64,000 bases of DNA from Aldrovandia affinis (Eukaryota > Chordata > Actinopteri > Notacanthiformes > Halosauridae), in the NCBI GenBank assembly GCA_029706075.1, contig JAINUG010000086.1:1487060-1551059 (forward strand), in the 5' to 3' direction. The position numbers and the translations under genes are program-made. The notes beneath the pieces were generated by a model. That model was not told the DNA's origin. It saw only the letters and a program-made list of their open reading frames with translations, and ran no database searches. Of the stretch, positions 1 to 11,600 are shown piece after piece. Each line of letters starts with the position of its first letter. The stretch's first letter is position 1.

Positions 1-359
1 ATTGAGCACATTTTGACTAATGAGGAACACCAGACCAGACATGATGGTTGCTCTCAACACATCTGGTCTAGAGAGCCCTGAAGATGCAAGTGTTTTCATG
101 TGTCAAAGGAAAACAAGTGTGGAAGGAGTGAAGGCTAACCCTGATTTTATCGAACTCACTGTGAGGCAAAATATATGTGAAAACCACACATACTGTTTTT
201 CAAATACTTACAAAAGTATCACAAAAAACAACAAAACATTTTTATTGACGTTAAAGACTTTGGACATCTTTCTTTTTGGAGGCATGAGAGTTTAACACCT
301 GTAAATGCAGCTTGCATGGGGCATAGCTACCTAACAAACAGTGGATAGAATGTCCTGCG
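1..359. other. non-coding, nothing recognised
   Basis: AT-rich DNA. A 91-codon open frame starts at 20 but has no recognisable domain, no splice context and ordinary non-coding composition, so it is not called as a gene. Confidence 0.6.
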
Positions 360-478
360 TGTTGGTGTGCCATGCATTTATTAGGATAAACTGCCCCAAC
401 CAAGATTTGAACTGGTAATACCCACGTGGTCTGAAGTGATGTCATTGCACTGACTAAACTTTCTTCTAACCATTTCAT
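360..478 (-). repeat. tRNA-derived SINE fragment, reverse orientation
   Basis: Read on the minus strand, the piece contains GGTATTACCAGTTCAAATC, whose end is a good RNA polymerase III B-box core (GTTCAAATC), followed by the TTGG-GGGGCAG stretch typical of fish tRNA-SINE bodies. The A-box end is poorly kept. It abuts the L2 fragment at 481. Confidence 0.5.
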
Positions 479-480
479 TC

Positions 481-735
481 TAACTTTCAGAGGAATATTC
501 TGTCATATTCTGGCCATCTTCCACAAGAGACTCAAAACCCACCTCTTCAGACTCCACTACCTCTGACTTTGTACATGTAACTAATTTTCATCACCACTAC
601 TTACATGTTTAATACTGCTTTTTTGTAATATGCATCTATGTTTAAGAAAATGTTGCTTCCCTGTTTTACAGGTACAGTATGCAGCTAACTGCCAAAATGT
701 AAATGTAAATGTATATTGGCAAGTTACATTGCATT
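481..735 (+). mobile_element. L2-clade LINE 3' end, truncated
   Basis: One frame at about 511-568 reads AIFHKRLKTHLFRLHYL and then stops. This is the usual C-terminus of L2-clade reverse-transcriptase proteins in fish. It is followed by the spacer with 'CCCTGTTTTACAGGTA' and an AAATGTAAATGTAAATG tail. The same C-terminus and spacer recur at 4880 and, reversed, at 35738. Around 725-775 a reversed L2/SINE tail (TTATCCAAA) follows. 5' truncated, non-functional. Confidence 0.7.
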
Positions 736-2932
736 TATTAAGTAGACAAGTCTTATCCAAAACACCAAAGTACACAGTAGTCAATAGATTTATAAGAGCA
801 GCAGTAACTACAAAAATGGATTAAAAGTAAAGAAATCAACTATACTGTTAGGCTAGTAATGGACAATAGAAATCACATTCATGCTCTAACATTTGACTAT
901 GCTAAATCATGTACTATATTTGGATATAGACCTTAAACCTCTGGTTATGGTGTTCTGTCCCCAGTGACACCATTAAAATAATCAGGCCAGTAGCTGATAG
1001 GGGGCCCTGAGTGTCCTGAAGGCCATTAAAAACAGACAGAGAGGGCTGGAAGCTACTGGTCATGCAGTGCGTCTTTCACACGCTCTTCCTGGAACCACGG
1101 ACCCACTTCCTCGAGCACGGGGTCAAGTCACAGAAGCTGGGAACATTCCCACTCTGGCATCCCAGAGCTCTGTGGAAAGAAACCTCCATTCTCACTAAAG
1201 TTCCCATTTAAGGGGGAGGGGGGCTATTCTGAGATGAAGAACCATCTCAAAAGCACATAACACTGATGAGGGCTTTATGCTTGAGACTGTTATTTTTAGT
1301 CCTTATTCAAAGTGAAACAAAGCAAAAGTATAGTATTAATGGAGCTCACAAAAAAATACCAATAAATCAACCAAATATTTTGTGTTGGCTAATTTAAGAG
1401 CCCATCCATCTATGACAACATAATCTTAGGATGACAGGTCCAATGTGTTTACGGAAAAATATGGATTTTTTTTCATGTGTCACCATTCTTGGCTTTGTCC
1501 CTAAAATTACATCAGCTGAGGAGAGAGATCGCTCAAGCTCTGCCCCAGAAAAAAATTCCCAAAATAAAAAGCAACATGGAATTCTCTCATAATTGCTCAT
1601 GGTATTTGGCAGTGATTCAACTATTCTTTCATACATGAGAACTGCAAAGGACACATATGTACTATTTTACGCATAGAGCTATGTGGCTCCTTTAACACCA
1701 AAAGGTAAAAGTCAGGTAAAAGCCACACTAACCCCTGAATCCAATCATCATCAATCCTTGTTTTACTTTTTTTTAAATCACTGAATTGTGCTTGTGAATA
1801 AAGGATAAATAGATTATAGATGTAAAGGTTACAATAAGAGTAGGCAGTTGAAGTCTCATTCCCATCATTCTATCTTAGGAAAAGCATCTGAAATGTACAC
1901 TTGTGTATTTTTAGAAATAATATCTGAGCCTGAAGCACATTCAAGTGTGCAGTTTGATTCAGTTATAGTAAGCCTTATAACCCCCACAGTTACATCAAAG
2001 CTTGACCAATGGATTCTGGACTTAAAATTTGTTGCAGTCTGTTGTAAGGTGCATAATTATTTCATTTGGTAACTACTTGCATTCCGTAAACATATCAAGG
2101 GCCCAGTCAGGTGGTGTGGAAAACAGAAAATAACCCTGATCTGCGCCGAATCCTAAAGTGCATAAACAATTTGCCATAGTGATGAGTCTGAGTAGGTGTA
2201 CAAACACCACCTTCAATGCAGGGCTCTTTTCCCCTCCTGTGAACCGCTTTTATTCATCGCTCACGTTAATTTGACAGAGGGAAAAGTGATAGCCCATCTC
2301 ACTACCTAACACACACCAAAATGTTGAACATTTTCACACTATGCTGGTCAAAAATGCATATGAACAGCAATGCACATCAGCAGAATAGGCACGGGCCTAC
2401 CAAGGGAGCCCTGCCAGCATTTATTTCCCCCCACTGAGCATCGCTGTTGAGTGGGTCCAGCCTTCAACACAAAATGCTGCTGAAAATACAGTGGGAACAC
2501 ACGTGGAATTAATGTCGCCCTAACAGCATGCAGGGGCTACTTCTTTTCGTTTTTTTTTTATCAAACAGCATGCTGTGAACAACCTGTTTTCCATGACGTG
2601 AATGGACTTGAATGAAGGGATTATGTATACTGGAGAACCAGTATTATTTTCTTGTGATCAAAGTATTTATTACATTTTTAAATATGTAAAGAGTATGCAT
2701 AGAAAAGGATAAACCGGAAGAGAACCAGTATTGTGAGCCAACTGCAGCAAGGGAAGGTCTCATCTCTGCTTGTCCATCCTTTTTTTTCAGCACAAAGTCA
2801 TAAAGGTCTGAAATTGCTAAGCCACCCTCCCCATCTATGGCAACCAGGCATTATCGTGCTACATGTTTGCTGGAAGACTCTTGCTAAAATATCTGGGTCA
2901 CTGGCCTGTAGCATGACCTGATGGGTTTGGTG
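736..2932. other. non-coding stretch
   Basis: No convincing exon or mobile element was recognised. Open frames here (for example 1394-1654 minus, 1848-2072 plus) are short and featureless. The 960-1250 and 2100-2480 parts have balanced composition and could be conserved non-coding DNA, but that cannot be judged from one genome. Confidence 0.5.
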
Positions 2933-3004
2933 TGGAGGGGCCCCTCAGGGCCTGTAAGGCCATCCTCTCCCAGGAAGGCCATATAGGCCCTGAGGGGAGC
3001 TCCA
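2933..3004. other. strong 72-nt hairpin (imperfect inverted repeat)
   Basis: The left arm 2941-2961 and right arm 2977-2997 pair over 21 positions with one A-A mismatch and one G-U pair; the loop is 15 nt (2962-2976). After a small 3/2 internal loop, TGGAG (2933-2937) pairs with CTCCA (3000-3004). Total size and loop resemble a pre-miRNA hairpin. The arms match no miRNA I recognise. It lies in a GC-rich patch (about 2930-3130). It could equally be the core of a small repeat or a chance GC-rich fold. Confidence 0.6.
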
Positions 3005-4879
3005 GGGCACACGCCCGGGGGGGGTTAAGAGTGACCACACTGTCCAGCCCTGGCCCCCGAAAGCACCGTACGCCGCATCTGGGTCTCCCCAGGCGAGACA
3101 GGATATCCAGAAAGCGCACGCAATATAGACCCAAGTGAGAGCCATCGCTCATCTGCAACGGCACATTCTTTATCTGTTTACTTATTTAATGACTGTCACG
3201 TTAAGTGCTGTAGGTGTGATGAACAGGTTTACATGCCTTTCAATGTGAAAGTCGCCAGCCTTTATGCTTACGGATGGAAATGGTTTTGCTGGAGACATAC
3301 TATGAAACTGACAGGCAAATGGTGACAGTACAGTAAGTGTCATGGCAGTGTTTGAGTGCATGGTAATGTAGGATTCAAGCTCATAGCTAGAGAACTGAGA
3401 GGTCCATGTGGTACGATGAATTCATGGAACCCACAGGATCATTTTTAAAGACAACTACATGGAAACACAAACACAGGATAAGCATGGAAAATGCGCAAAC
3501 CATGTGTAAGAGCGTAAAAAATCAGAACAAAAATACATATTAGTAAAGCCAACTCTAAATAGTAGACACTTCCTTTTCCACTGTTTGCCAGAAGCAGGTC
3601 TAATGCACATTTTCCTGAGGGTCGGGGAATACATTTCGAGTCCCCAAGGTCTCTAGTTTTTTTATTGAATCTGTCCCATGGTTAGTGGCAATGCAACTGT
3701 ACAAAAATGTGGTACAACAAATACATTTTGATTGACTGACTGACATGCCAATGGCCCTTGAATTTTATTAAAGGTTAGCTAGGGGAAGAGGCAGTAAAAT
3801 AAAGTTACTGCGAAAAGTGGACCCATAAAAATGAAGAGTCCATATTACTCTCAATGGAGCCTGTACTGTACGCCGAATGATAATGCTAAAGCCAATGCAC
3901 TGACAGTTTTATTTTCAGGGACTTAAACACCACAGCAGCCTTTAAGAAGCCTATAACAAATGAAACTGTCTCTAATGCTATGAGGGCTGGGCTTAGTTAA
4001 ATTAATTTCCTCCTTGTCTGCAGACATGACACTCTCCACGGGCGGGAGGGCGGGGAGTCCGGAGGGGATGCGTCTCAGCTGCTTTTGTTTCTTTATCTCT
4101 GACTTAAACGGGTCTTCGCAGGGTCACACAGCTGTTGACGTGTGCAGATTTAGCATGAAGCCGTTTAAGAAGACGGAAAGCAGGGCAAGGGAAGCTGGAT
4201 GAGGAAAAAAAAGAGTAACTGACTGAAAAAAGTAACGCTCAGATCATCGGTGCTTCAATGGACCGAGCCTGAGCTTGGCCGTTGTTCAGGCGGTCATCAT
4301 CGGATCCCCTACTGTGGTTCCCACGAAGTGCTGGGGGCACCAAGAGTAGGCTATGATGAGTAGTATAGCTCCGATACGAGACAGTCATTGCTTTGCATTG
4401 TAGCAGCCACACCCTGACAGGTGTTGTAAAGAGGGGAGGTGAGAACATGGGAAGGAACAGCATGGAGACATTCTGGAAGGACTTTGGGAATGGGGGTGAG
4501 GTTGTAGGGTACTTGAGGATTCATTCTGACTGTATTAGTACAAAGTAAGTTGGCGGGGGGAATGGGGTAGTTCAGGATACAGTATGTCCTGATTGTGTAT
4601 GTGAATTTTTTTTTCTACAAAGTGAGATGGGTGCAATGCTACCCCCCCACATCCTGCTGCATCCCATTGCACTCTGTGAGATTAGGCCAGATTTCTTCTG
4701 CCAGGTGGCTAAGCTGTCACCCTGCACTATTAATCTTATCAGCTTTCAAAGCTGTCTTTAATGCTACTGTAAGGAGCTGGGGACAGGCGGATTTCACATC
4801 ATGTGAAGAATGTATACTACCTGTAATTTCCACCGGGGACGTGTCTCCAGCGCTATTCACTCAGTCCTGTCCAGTCCTG
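3005..4879. other. non-coding stretch
   Basis: No gene recognised. 3005-3130 continues the GC-rich patch. 4000-4200 is a G-rich segment with an open frame lacking any domain. 4595-4966 has a 123-codon frame, but its end runs into the L2 fragment at 4880, so it is not a host exon. Confidence 0.5.
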
Positions 4880-5195
4880 ACCGGGTGCGGAATCACTGGC
4901 CATCTTCCGCAAGAGACTAAAAAACCCACCTCTTTAGACTCCACTACCACTGATTCTATACATTAATTAACTGCCTACATGTCATGACACTGTCGACATG
5001 TTTTAATTTTTTTTTTAAACTAACTTTTGTTTCCCTGTGTTACAGGTATGGTGTGCAACTGTCAACAATGATGTATATTATAGAGTTACTACATTGGTCT
5101 CTTGCACCATGTTTAATCCTACCATGTATAAATTCACTTTTTGTAAGTCGCTCTAGATAAATGCCTAAAATGTCAAATGTAAATGTAAAATGTAT
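4880..5195 (+). mobile_element. L2-clade LINE 3' end, truncated
   Basis: It begins with the same 'GGCCATCTTCCGCAAGAGAC' coding tail as the copy at 481. One extra A breaks the frame just before the LKTHLFRLHYH-type C-terminus. The 3' UTR with 'CCCTGTGTTACAGGTA' and the terminal 'GTAAGTCGCTCTAGATAAATG' tail are better kept than in the first copy. This terminal tail is shared with the SINE at 12282. Confidence 0.75.
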
Positions 5196-5695
5196 TTGAA
5201 AAGACCAATTTTGTGCCAACTAATTTTCTTAATTAAAACAAAGGAACTAATAGTCACACATCGTTTCACACATTTAGGGCCCTATTTTGGTGAATTAGGA
5301 CGGTGTCGGTAACGCAGATGCAAAACGAAGACGGCGGCACTTTAGGGCGTGTCTAATGCAATTTAGGTAATTTCGTGATTTAGGATGATAGCGCACCTCT
5401 GGCGCAGTTGTAAAAGAGGTTGGATTAACTTTTTAAAAATACATGTGGGTGTGGTGGGGGTTTGGTTTCATAATGGCCAATCAGAACACCTATTTTCTAT
5501 CCCTTTAAATACCAGTGCGCTAACGCTATAGCAAATTGGCAATTTCCTGACATGGTGACAGTTTTGCGTGGCTGCGCCAGGAGTGCTTCTCAAAAGAGGA
5601 GAGTGAGGAGGTGCGGAAAAGTTGGCGCACGAATCAGAGGGGGAAAACAAGGCGCACATTAATTTGTTATTTTCATGATTTGAGTTAATATTTTG

Positions 5696-6996
5696 TAGGG
5701 CTGACCCCATTTAGTCGACTGGTCGATTGTTTGGTCGATGGGCTGTTGGTCGACCGAGATTTGTTTTGGTCGAGCAGTCGTGAAAAAAAAAAAAAAAACT
5801 AATAAAAAAAATTCTGCATGCAGCATGAGATACCAAGATTCGCGCCACAGTTCGGCGCGCTTGTCAGTAGAATAATCCATTCTGGATGCTGCGGGTATGG
5901 CAGTGACAGTCCTTCACTCTTAACATAGCTAGGCCTATATATGTTCTCTTTAAATTATATTAGGCAGTTAAGGTAATAGTAATAATTCTGCAAAACTAAT
6001 AAAAGTAACATTTTATAATAAATGTGTTATGCTAATTGTATGGTTTATATATTTATAACTAACATGCGTAACACCCCCTTTCATGTAGCCTATATTGTAT
6101 CCTTCTTGTTTTAGGCACGCGAATGTGCATTTTAATTGTAGCCTACAATTTGCCTACAGTTAAGATTAGTGATATAAGCATACTTGAATTACTAATTTCG
6201 ATATAACCTAAGAACATAATGTCAAAGGAAAAATATGGCAGCATTTCGTTTTAGTCACGGACGATAAAAAAAAAGTGGAATGTAAACTTTGCAAGCGCGT
6301 TTTCCAAGGCAGGGTTTATCGTTAATAAAACGAGGAGCAGCCTTTTGCCTAAAAATGTGGGCAAGCTAGTGTTCCTGTGCCATAACATGAAATGACTGGG
6401 GAAGTAGGATGGTCTCCGACTCAAGTAAGTTATTTTCGATAGGCTATAGCCACTTTATGTTCAGCTTTAGGCTACAATTTAAAACATTAGGCTATGTGTG
6501 ATCATTCGTTTGTTAGCCTATTTTTTCAAAATAGATTTTAAATCCCAATGAGACCAACCTGGTTAATTAAATAAAACATAGCCTACGCATTAGAATGTAT
6601 TATCGTTGTGGTCAAATAAAGGCATCAGCCTATTATGTGGCCATATCCACTGCACCACCGTGCCGCCTCCGTTTGTTTCCTATTTTTTCAAAAAGCGCAA
6701 ACAACCAGAATCTGCAAGGGTAGCATGAAGATCGTTGTGGTCGGAATGGCATCAGACATTATTTTTCTTTCTTTCAGGTAATCTTGAACTCCAGCTCCAG
6801 TCATTAGCGTATTGTTACTCATTTGTGTCATTCACTTAAGAAAGTTATAAAACATGAGACAAGCGCAGTGTGCATATAGTTGTATTTATTAAAACAAATA
6901 GGGTGTGTCATATAGAAGAAAACAACCAATCGACCAATCAGAAAAAGCGGATGACTGTTGGTCGACCAAGATTTGTTTTAGTCGGGGACAGCCCTA
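5696..6996. mobile_element. hAT element (1.3 kb), nested, perfect 8-bp duplication
   Basis: The termini are TAGGGCTGACCCC at 5696 and GGGGACAGCCCTA ending at 6996. Both carry subterminal GGTCGACC motifs (about 5750 and 6962). Identical 8-bp duplications ATATTTTG lie at 5688-5695 and 6997-7004, the hAT signature. Around 6255-6320 a plus-strand frame reads VTDDKKKVECKLCKRVF, a BED-type zinc-finger start with a C-x2-C pair, and then hits a stop. No catalytic domain remains. It inserted after the surrounding Harbinger-type element. Confidence 0.85.
6255..6330 (+). pseudogene. BED zinc-finger remnant of a hAT transposase
   Basis: A short frame with the VTDDKKKVECKLCK stretch fits the N-terminal DNA-binding BED finger found in many hAT transposases and ZBED genes. 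The downstream His pair is not readable, because a stop codon and frameshifts follow. It lies wholly inside the nested hAT element and is not a host gene. Confidence 0.55.
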
Positions 6997-7671
6997 ATAT
7001 TTTGAGACCTACATTGTTTTCCCATCTCTTTTTTTCCTTATTTGTAGGCTTTCCAACTTAAAAAACAACGTTTATTTTCTTCTAACTTAATGTAATTGTT
7101 AAATGGAAAGAATAAAACCCTTTAACATAAGAAAAATAATGTGCATACAAACATATATTTATTTAACAGGTGTATCTTACTGAACAGTAGCGATGGATGG
7201 CCTGCTGGCTTTCATGTCCGTACATTGAATAACCACAAGCTGTGGTGAAATAGTTTTTAGCTTAATTGATTACGCTTGCAAGTTACCCATGGATTGTACA
7301 ATTTGCCTCAACGTGGGGGGAAATTCACAATATTCACGAAACATTCTCATGTGATTTCAGATAACCTTATGTTCATATGTGCGCATCAATAAAGTCACCA
7401 AATTGCACAGAGCGCCAGTGTTTGCGCTAAGAGGTGGTCTAGTTGGACGTTAATGCGAAGTCATTATTTGACACCAAACTTGCATAGCGCAAACTGTTTT
7501 CACTGTCACACCCCCTATTGCGCTGCCCAACCCATAGTCGCGCAAACGCCTTCATTGCGCACCACCAAATTGCCAAACTCGGCGGAGACGGGAAATATTC
7601 CGTTTGCAACAGACGAAACTGAAAATTTGCCAGGACTAGGGCATAACGCCGGCACAAAAATAGGGCCCTTA

Positions 7672-9394
7672 AAGTGAAAGCAAGGTGACTTTTAGGGAAA
7701 ATAGGAAATTGTTGATATATGTCAAGACCTACCTGTTAATGCAGTGGTTTCACAAACCATTACGAAGGTGGGGCGGTGTACAGGTGCAGGATGTAGGAGT
7801 TATAAAACATACATCCCCCCACACACACACACAACCCTGCGTCATTCACTTCACATTCACTTTGAAAAATAAGGCTATGGTGCACTGGCTCAGCCCACAA
7901 ACAGGCCTACGTTAGACCTTGTGTCATTGGAACACTGTTGGCAGGCATCCATGGCCAGCCTCTGCACTGCGCTGTTCCTTTCCCAGAATCCTCGGAGACA
8001 ATAAACAATGGGGTAGGGGCGGGGGGTGCTTGGGTTGCCCGCTTAAAGGTTCTTCTCTTTTCTTTTGCAGTGCACAATGATCCAATTGCAGGAAGGATGG
8101 GTGGGGACTGCAATTCCAGTGCTATGAAAACTATGGGCCACATTTCCCTTTAGCACTTCATGGATTATACTATGGTGGGGAACAATACAAGAGTTATTCA
8201 CTGGTTTTAAATTTGTACCAAATGAGTAAAACAGCATGTTTTCTCATCATTGTATTTTTTTTTTTTAACTCCCAAGTCACTCAATGATAGCAGCTGCCAA
8301 AATGTTACCTTAAATGTAAGAAGATTCACTAATAAAGGTAATAGCCTTCCTTAGCCTTTTCCACAGAATAGGAAGGTCATTGTAGGATGGGAAATAAATG
8401 GAGCTTTATGAACCGAGAGCCTGAATCTCAAAACAGGCATGAGGAAAAATGTTCTCAGCATCGTCGCAATCCATAACGTCTTTCCCCAATTGCTCATCAG
8501 ACCACGGATTTGCAATATTTCATGGCAGCTTCTCATCTGCCACATTCGGGCCATAATGTACAGGTTTTTTTCTGGAGCCTATAGCATGGCTCCTGTTGAA
8601 ATGCAGAATGAGAAATGTATTTATTTATTTGGTTGGCGTTATCGTGGCAATCGGTGTGCTGTGGAATTGCTTGATGGTGGAATGTGAAGCTTATCTGGGA
8701 GTGCCAGGCAGCTGGGAGGGGAAGCGGACTGTCACAGAAAGGAAGGGCCCAGATGCAGTCCCTTTCCTGCTGATAGACAGCCCATGGGAGCCACTGCAGG
8801 AATTAACTATAAAATTAACTTGTTTTTCCTCTGCCTAACTCTCTCTCTCTCTACGCAAGGAAAGGGCAATAGAGTGGGAAAGGCAAATCTGAAAATATGG
8901 AACACAAGGACAGAATGGGCCACTGTTCACTCAGCTTATTCGAGCCTTTTGACTAGACAACATCTAGATTAAGTGTGAGGGTACTGTTGTTACATTGGGG
9001 GAGCCACTCAATGAGTGTGTGAGCAAGTGAGCAAGTGAGCAAGTGAAGGACACTCCCGTTTCTAGAGCTATTTCTGCTACTTCCAGTCCAAAAAATCTAC
9101 TGATTGGTGACACGTTTGGCCAGTTCTTCTGCATATTCAGACTGTTATAAATAAGGTAAGAGATTACAAAAAGCATGAGAATGAGAATGAGAATAAGAGC
9201 ACTCGAACAAATCAAATATTTTTTCTCATACCATACCAAAACCCTGTCTTCGTTATTAATTAGCCAGGGAGAGGGCAGATACAAATCTCCATGCCATGGA
9301 ACATAGGCAACCGATAATGGCCCCCTATCTGCAGCGACCAGTCCGAACCTATTCATACCCTGTGTGGCTCCATTACCTCCATAATTTACATTTC
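7672..9394. other. non-coding stretch
   Basis: It contains a short CA run (about 7818-7832) and a triple GAGCAAGT-type repeat (about 9024-9050). A 130-codon minus-strand frame (8964-9356) includes a hydrophobic stretch made by an AT-rich repeat of ATGAGAATGAGA type; it has no recognisable domain. 8080-8720 has balanced composition and might be regulatory. Confidence 0.5.
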
Positions 9395-9455
9395 ACTTTT
9401 ACATTTTAGGCATTTAGCAGACACTCGTGTCCAGAGCGATTTACAATAAGTGCAT
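9395..9455 (-). repeat. reversed L2/SINE 3' tail
   Basis: The minus-strand reading gives the same GAGTGTCTGCTAAATGCCTA-type tail as the SINE at 12282 and the L2 copies. The body of the element beyond about 9470 is not recognisable. Confidence 0.65.
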
Positions 9456-9527
9456 TTAAAATGGTACAAATAATCACAACTAAAGCAAGAAGAGCTAGAA
9501 CCTCATCACCTGCCAACTTTCCTATGC

Positions 9528-9592
9528 ATAATAATAATAATAATACTAATACTAATATCACTACTACTACTACTACTAATAATAATAATGCA
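9528..9592. repeat. AAT/ACT-type trinucleotide microsatellite
   Basis: Imperfect ATA/ATAC and ACT triplet runs (AATAATAAT, then ACTACTACT, then AATAATAAT). Confidence 0.9.
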
Positions 9593-9744
9593 CTTTATTT
9601 ACCCCTTTCTAGACCCCAAGGTCACTGTATGGTATGTACTGTAAGTATCGACAGTAAGAGTTTCATAGAAGAAGATATTTCAGATATTAGAGCTAAGAAA
9701 ACATTTTACATTTTACATTTTACATATACATAAATAAGCACGTA

Positions 9745-10124
9745 TATACGTAAGGGCCTCCCACGTGGTCTAGTGGTTTCAATGTCTGACGCTGGCCACG
9801 GCGACCGGGGTTCAATTCCCCATTGCGCCAGAGTCAGCTCTGGTCGGGAGTGCCATCGGGGCGGCAATTGGCTGTCCGCCCCAGGGAGGGGGGAGGGAAG
9901 TGCACACACACAGTTCTCAGGAGTGGTTCTGGGGTACCGGAATTACAGTCAACGGCAGGCCGGGTGCTGTCTCGGAGGATGCAGTGCTTCGCCCTTGTCA
10001 CTGCCGGTCACAGGACTATGGCAGCAAACTATGAGGGAAGGGGGATTGAACTAAGCACAGTGGGTAATTGGCTACCAAATTGGAAGAAAAACGGGGTAAA
10101 ATCTGAAAAATAAAAATATATAGA
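9745..10124 (+). mobile_element. full-length tRNA-derived SINE with 12-bp target duplication
   Basis: The tRNA-like head at 9768-9830 has GTGGTCTAGTGGTTT (A-box side) and GGGGTTCAATTCCCC (B box). A long GC-rich body follows, then GGGTAATTGGCTACCAAATTGG and an A-rich end. The identical 12-mer AATAAGCACGTA stands at 9733-9744 and 10125-10136, so the boundaries are firm and the insertion is fairly recent. Its tail differs from the L2-type tail at 12282, so it is a different SINE family. The related tail at about 39490 marks an older copy. Confidence 0.85.
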
Positions 10125-10189
10125 AATAAGCACGTACAAACACTGTGATACAGTGGTCATAAGGGCAAGGTTATCAAATTGTGGCTGTC

Positions 10190-10395
10190 AGGGTGCTCAA
10201 CAGCGTGGATGAAAAAGGTAGCACTAGGACCTGTAGTGCTCTACCCGAATAATTATGAGCTCTCTGGAATGGTGGCAGAAAAATGCTTGCCGCCTGTATG
10301 AGCACACCGGCTTCTTGTGTGACATTCAAGTGTGACATTGTCTTGAGTGACACACCTACTTTAATGATGCCCCAACCCTAACCCCCCCCCCCCCA
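10190..10395 (+). repeat. unclassified dispersed repeat, copy 1
   Basis: It shares blocks in the same order with 14625-14815: GTGGATGAAAAAGG, GAATAAT, CGCCTGTATGA-CACACC-GCTTCT, ACACACCTACTT and AATGATGCCCCAACCCTA followed by a C-rich end. No coding, tRNA head or terminal inverted repeat was seen. Confidence 0.7.
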
Positions 10396-11214
10396 TTCAT
10401 GGTATGGTATTTGTTTTTTTACCCATTGTGAACTAAGTTCAGATTTTAGACTTGGAGTGTGAGTTAAGTGATGTGAGCTAAGTGATGACTTTAGACCAGG
10501 AGCAGAGGCTCAGATGGCTACTTGACCGACTGTAAATTAACATAATTTCTTCAGATTACGTCTCATAGAGTTTATCAAAGACTTGTTAATGCTGTCACAA
10601 ATTCATATCCACTCTGATATTTAGACACTTCCCCTCCGATGACTGAGGCTTTTGGTTCTTACTAGATGATTTATAGTAAACTGATTACATTGATGTATTA
10701 CTTTTTTGCAGAGTGTAATATGGAAGGAAGAGGGATGTGTTTACTAACATCAAGAGTTCACAGTAAAATCAACAATAAGGTTAATGCTATTTTTTATGCA
10801 TTTATGCTGGACAAAGCAGACACAACATGGAAACAAAATGGAGTGTTGTAGAGTTCTGATTTAAAGCCGGAGCAACAAGACAGGCTGTGCTTTTCCACAA
10901 TCGAATAGTGTAATAGTTATGAACAGAATTCCCAATGCAAGTATACACTTCAAATTTCTATTTTAAGAGCTTTGAAAAAGTAAGGCCGAAAAAAGCCCAA
11001 TCCCTGAAGTCTACGTCAACCGCGTCGGAAAAGCAGGAGTCAGAGAGAACGGAAGAGGGGATTATGACGTTACACTGTACTGAAATGCATTGAGCATATA
11101 GCAACTACAATATTCTACACTCTTAGAAATAACTGTATTAATCAACATGACAAACCATCTGCTATGTATTCTATCACACGTGATGGTTTTTAAAATAATT
11201 TGCTAGACCGCTTT
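10396..11214. other. non-coding stretch upstream of the P2X7-like gene
   Basis: No gene or element recognised. CpG content rises from about 10980 (GTCAACCGCGTCGG), consistent with approach to a promoter. Confidence 0.45.
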
Positions 11215-11560
11215 GCGATATTCATAGGGAAAGCAGCTAGCTAGCTACCTAGCTAACGTTACTAACGGCTAGCTACCTAGCTAACGTGACTACCGGCTAG
11301 CTACTGCTAACATTAGCTATGCTGAGTGCTGGATAGCAGCAAGCTAGCCCAGGCTAGATTTGTTACGCTGTCTTTATATTAGACATTTTCTACATACCAT
11401 GTCTACATCTTTTCTGTTTCTTTTGTTTTAATCACAAGTAGCTAGCTAGCTAATTTTATAAATCTACATAGCTCAGTTATGGTATATAATTATAAACACA
11501 TCGTTATTGTAATATAGGCGCTAGCTAGCTTAGCTGCGCTGGTATCATATGACATCCAAA
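11215..11560 (+). promoter_or_regulatory. GCTAGC/AACGTTA cluster, putative promoter region
   Basis: Many overlapping copies of GCTAGCTA, CTAGCTAACGTTA and TAGCTAACGTGAC occur just upstream of the start codon at 11601. The same motif class recurs around msantd2 exon 1 (42030-42080, 43330-43560 and 44505-44515). AACGTT and GCTAGC words near first exons are a habit of many fish genomes; this is remembered, not tested. No TATA box was recognised. Confidence 0.35.
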
Positions 11561-11600
11561 ATCTTCCGTCCGCCTACCTACTGTACATGTGCAACGAAAA

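Larger units (their letters stand above)
5277..7668. mobile_element. PIF-Harbinger-type non-autonomous element with nested hAT
   Basis: The ends are GGGCCCTATTTTGGTG at 5277 and its near-complement CACAAAAATAGGGCCC ending at 7668. They are flanked by direct TTA trinucleotides (5274-5276 and 7669-7671), the 3-bp target duplication expected for PIF-Harbinger. Further inside, the arms carry CpG-rich motifs (GGTAACGC; GCATAACGCC). Removing the nested hAT and its 8-bp duplication leaves about 1.08 kb. No Harbinger transposase or Myb-like coding could be read, so this is a non-autonomous copy. The superfamily rests on the duplication length and the terminal-repeat style, not on coding sequence. Confidence 0.75.

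Noticed and set aside
8964..9356. 130-codon minus-strand frame with a transmembrane-like stretch
   Set aside because: The hydrophobic run comes from a simple ATGAGAATGAGA-type repeat; no other support.
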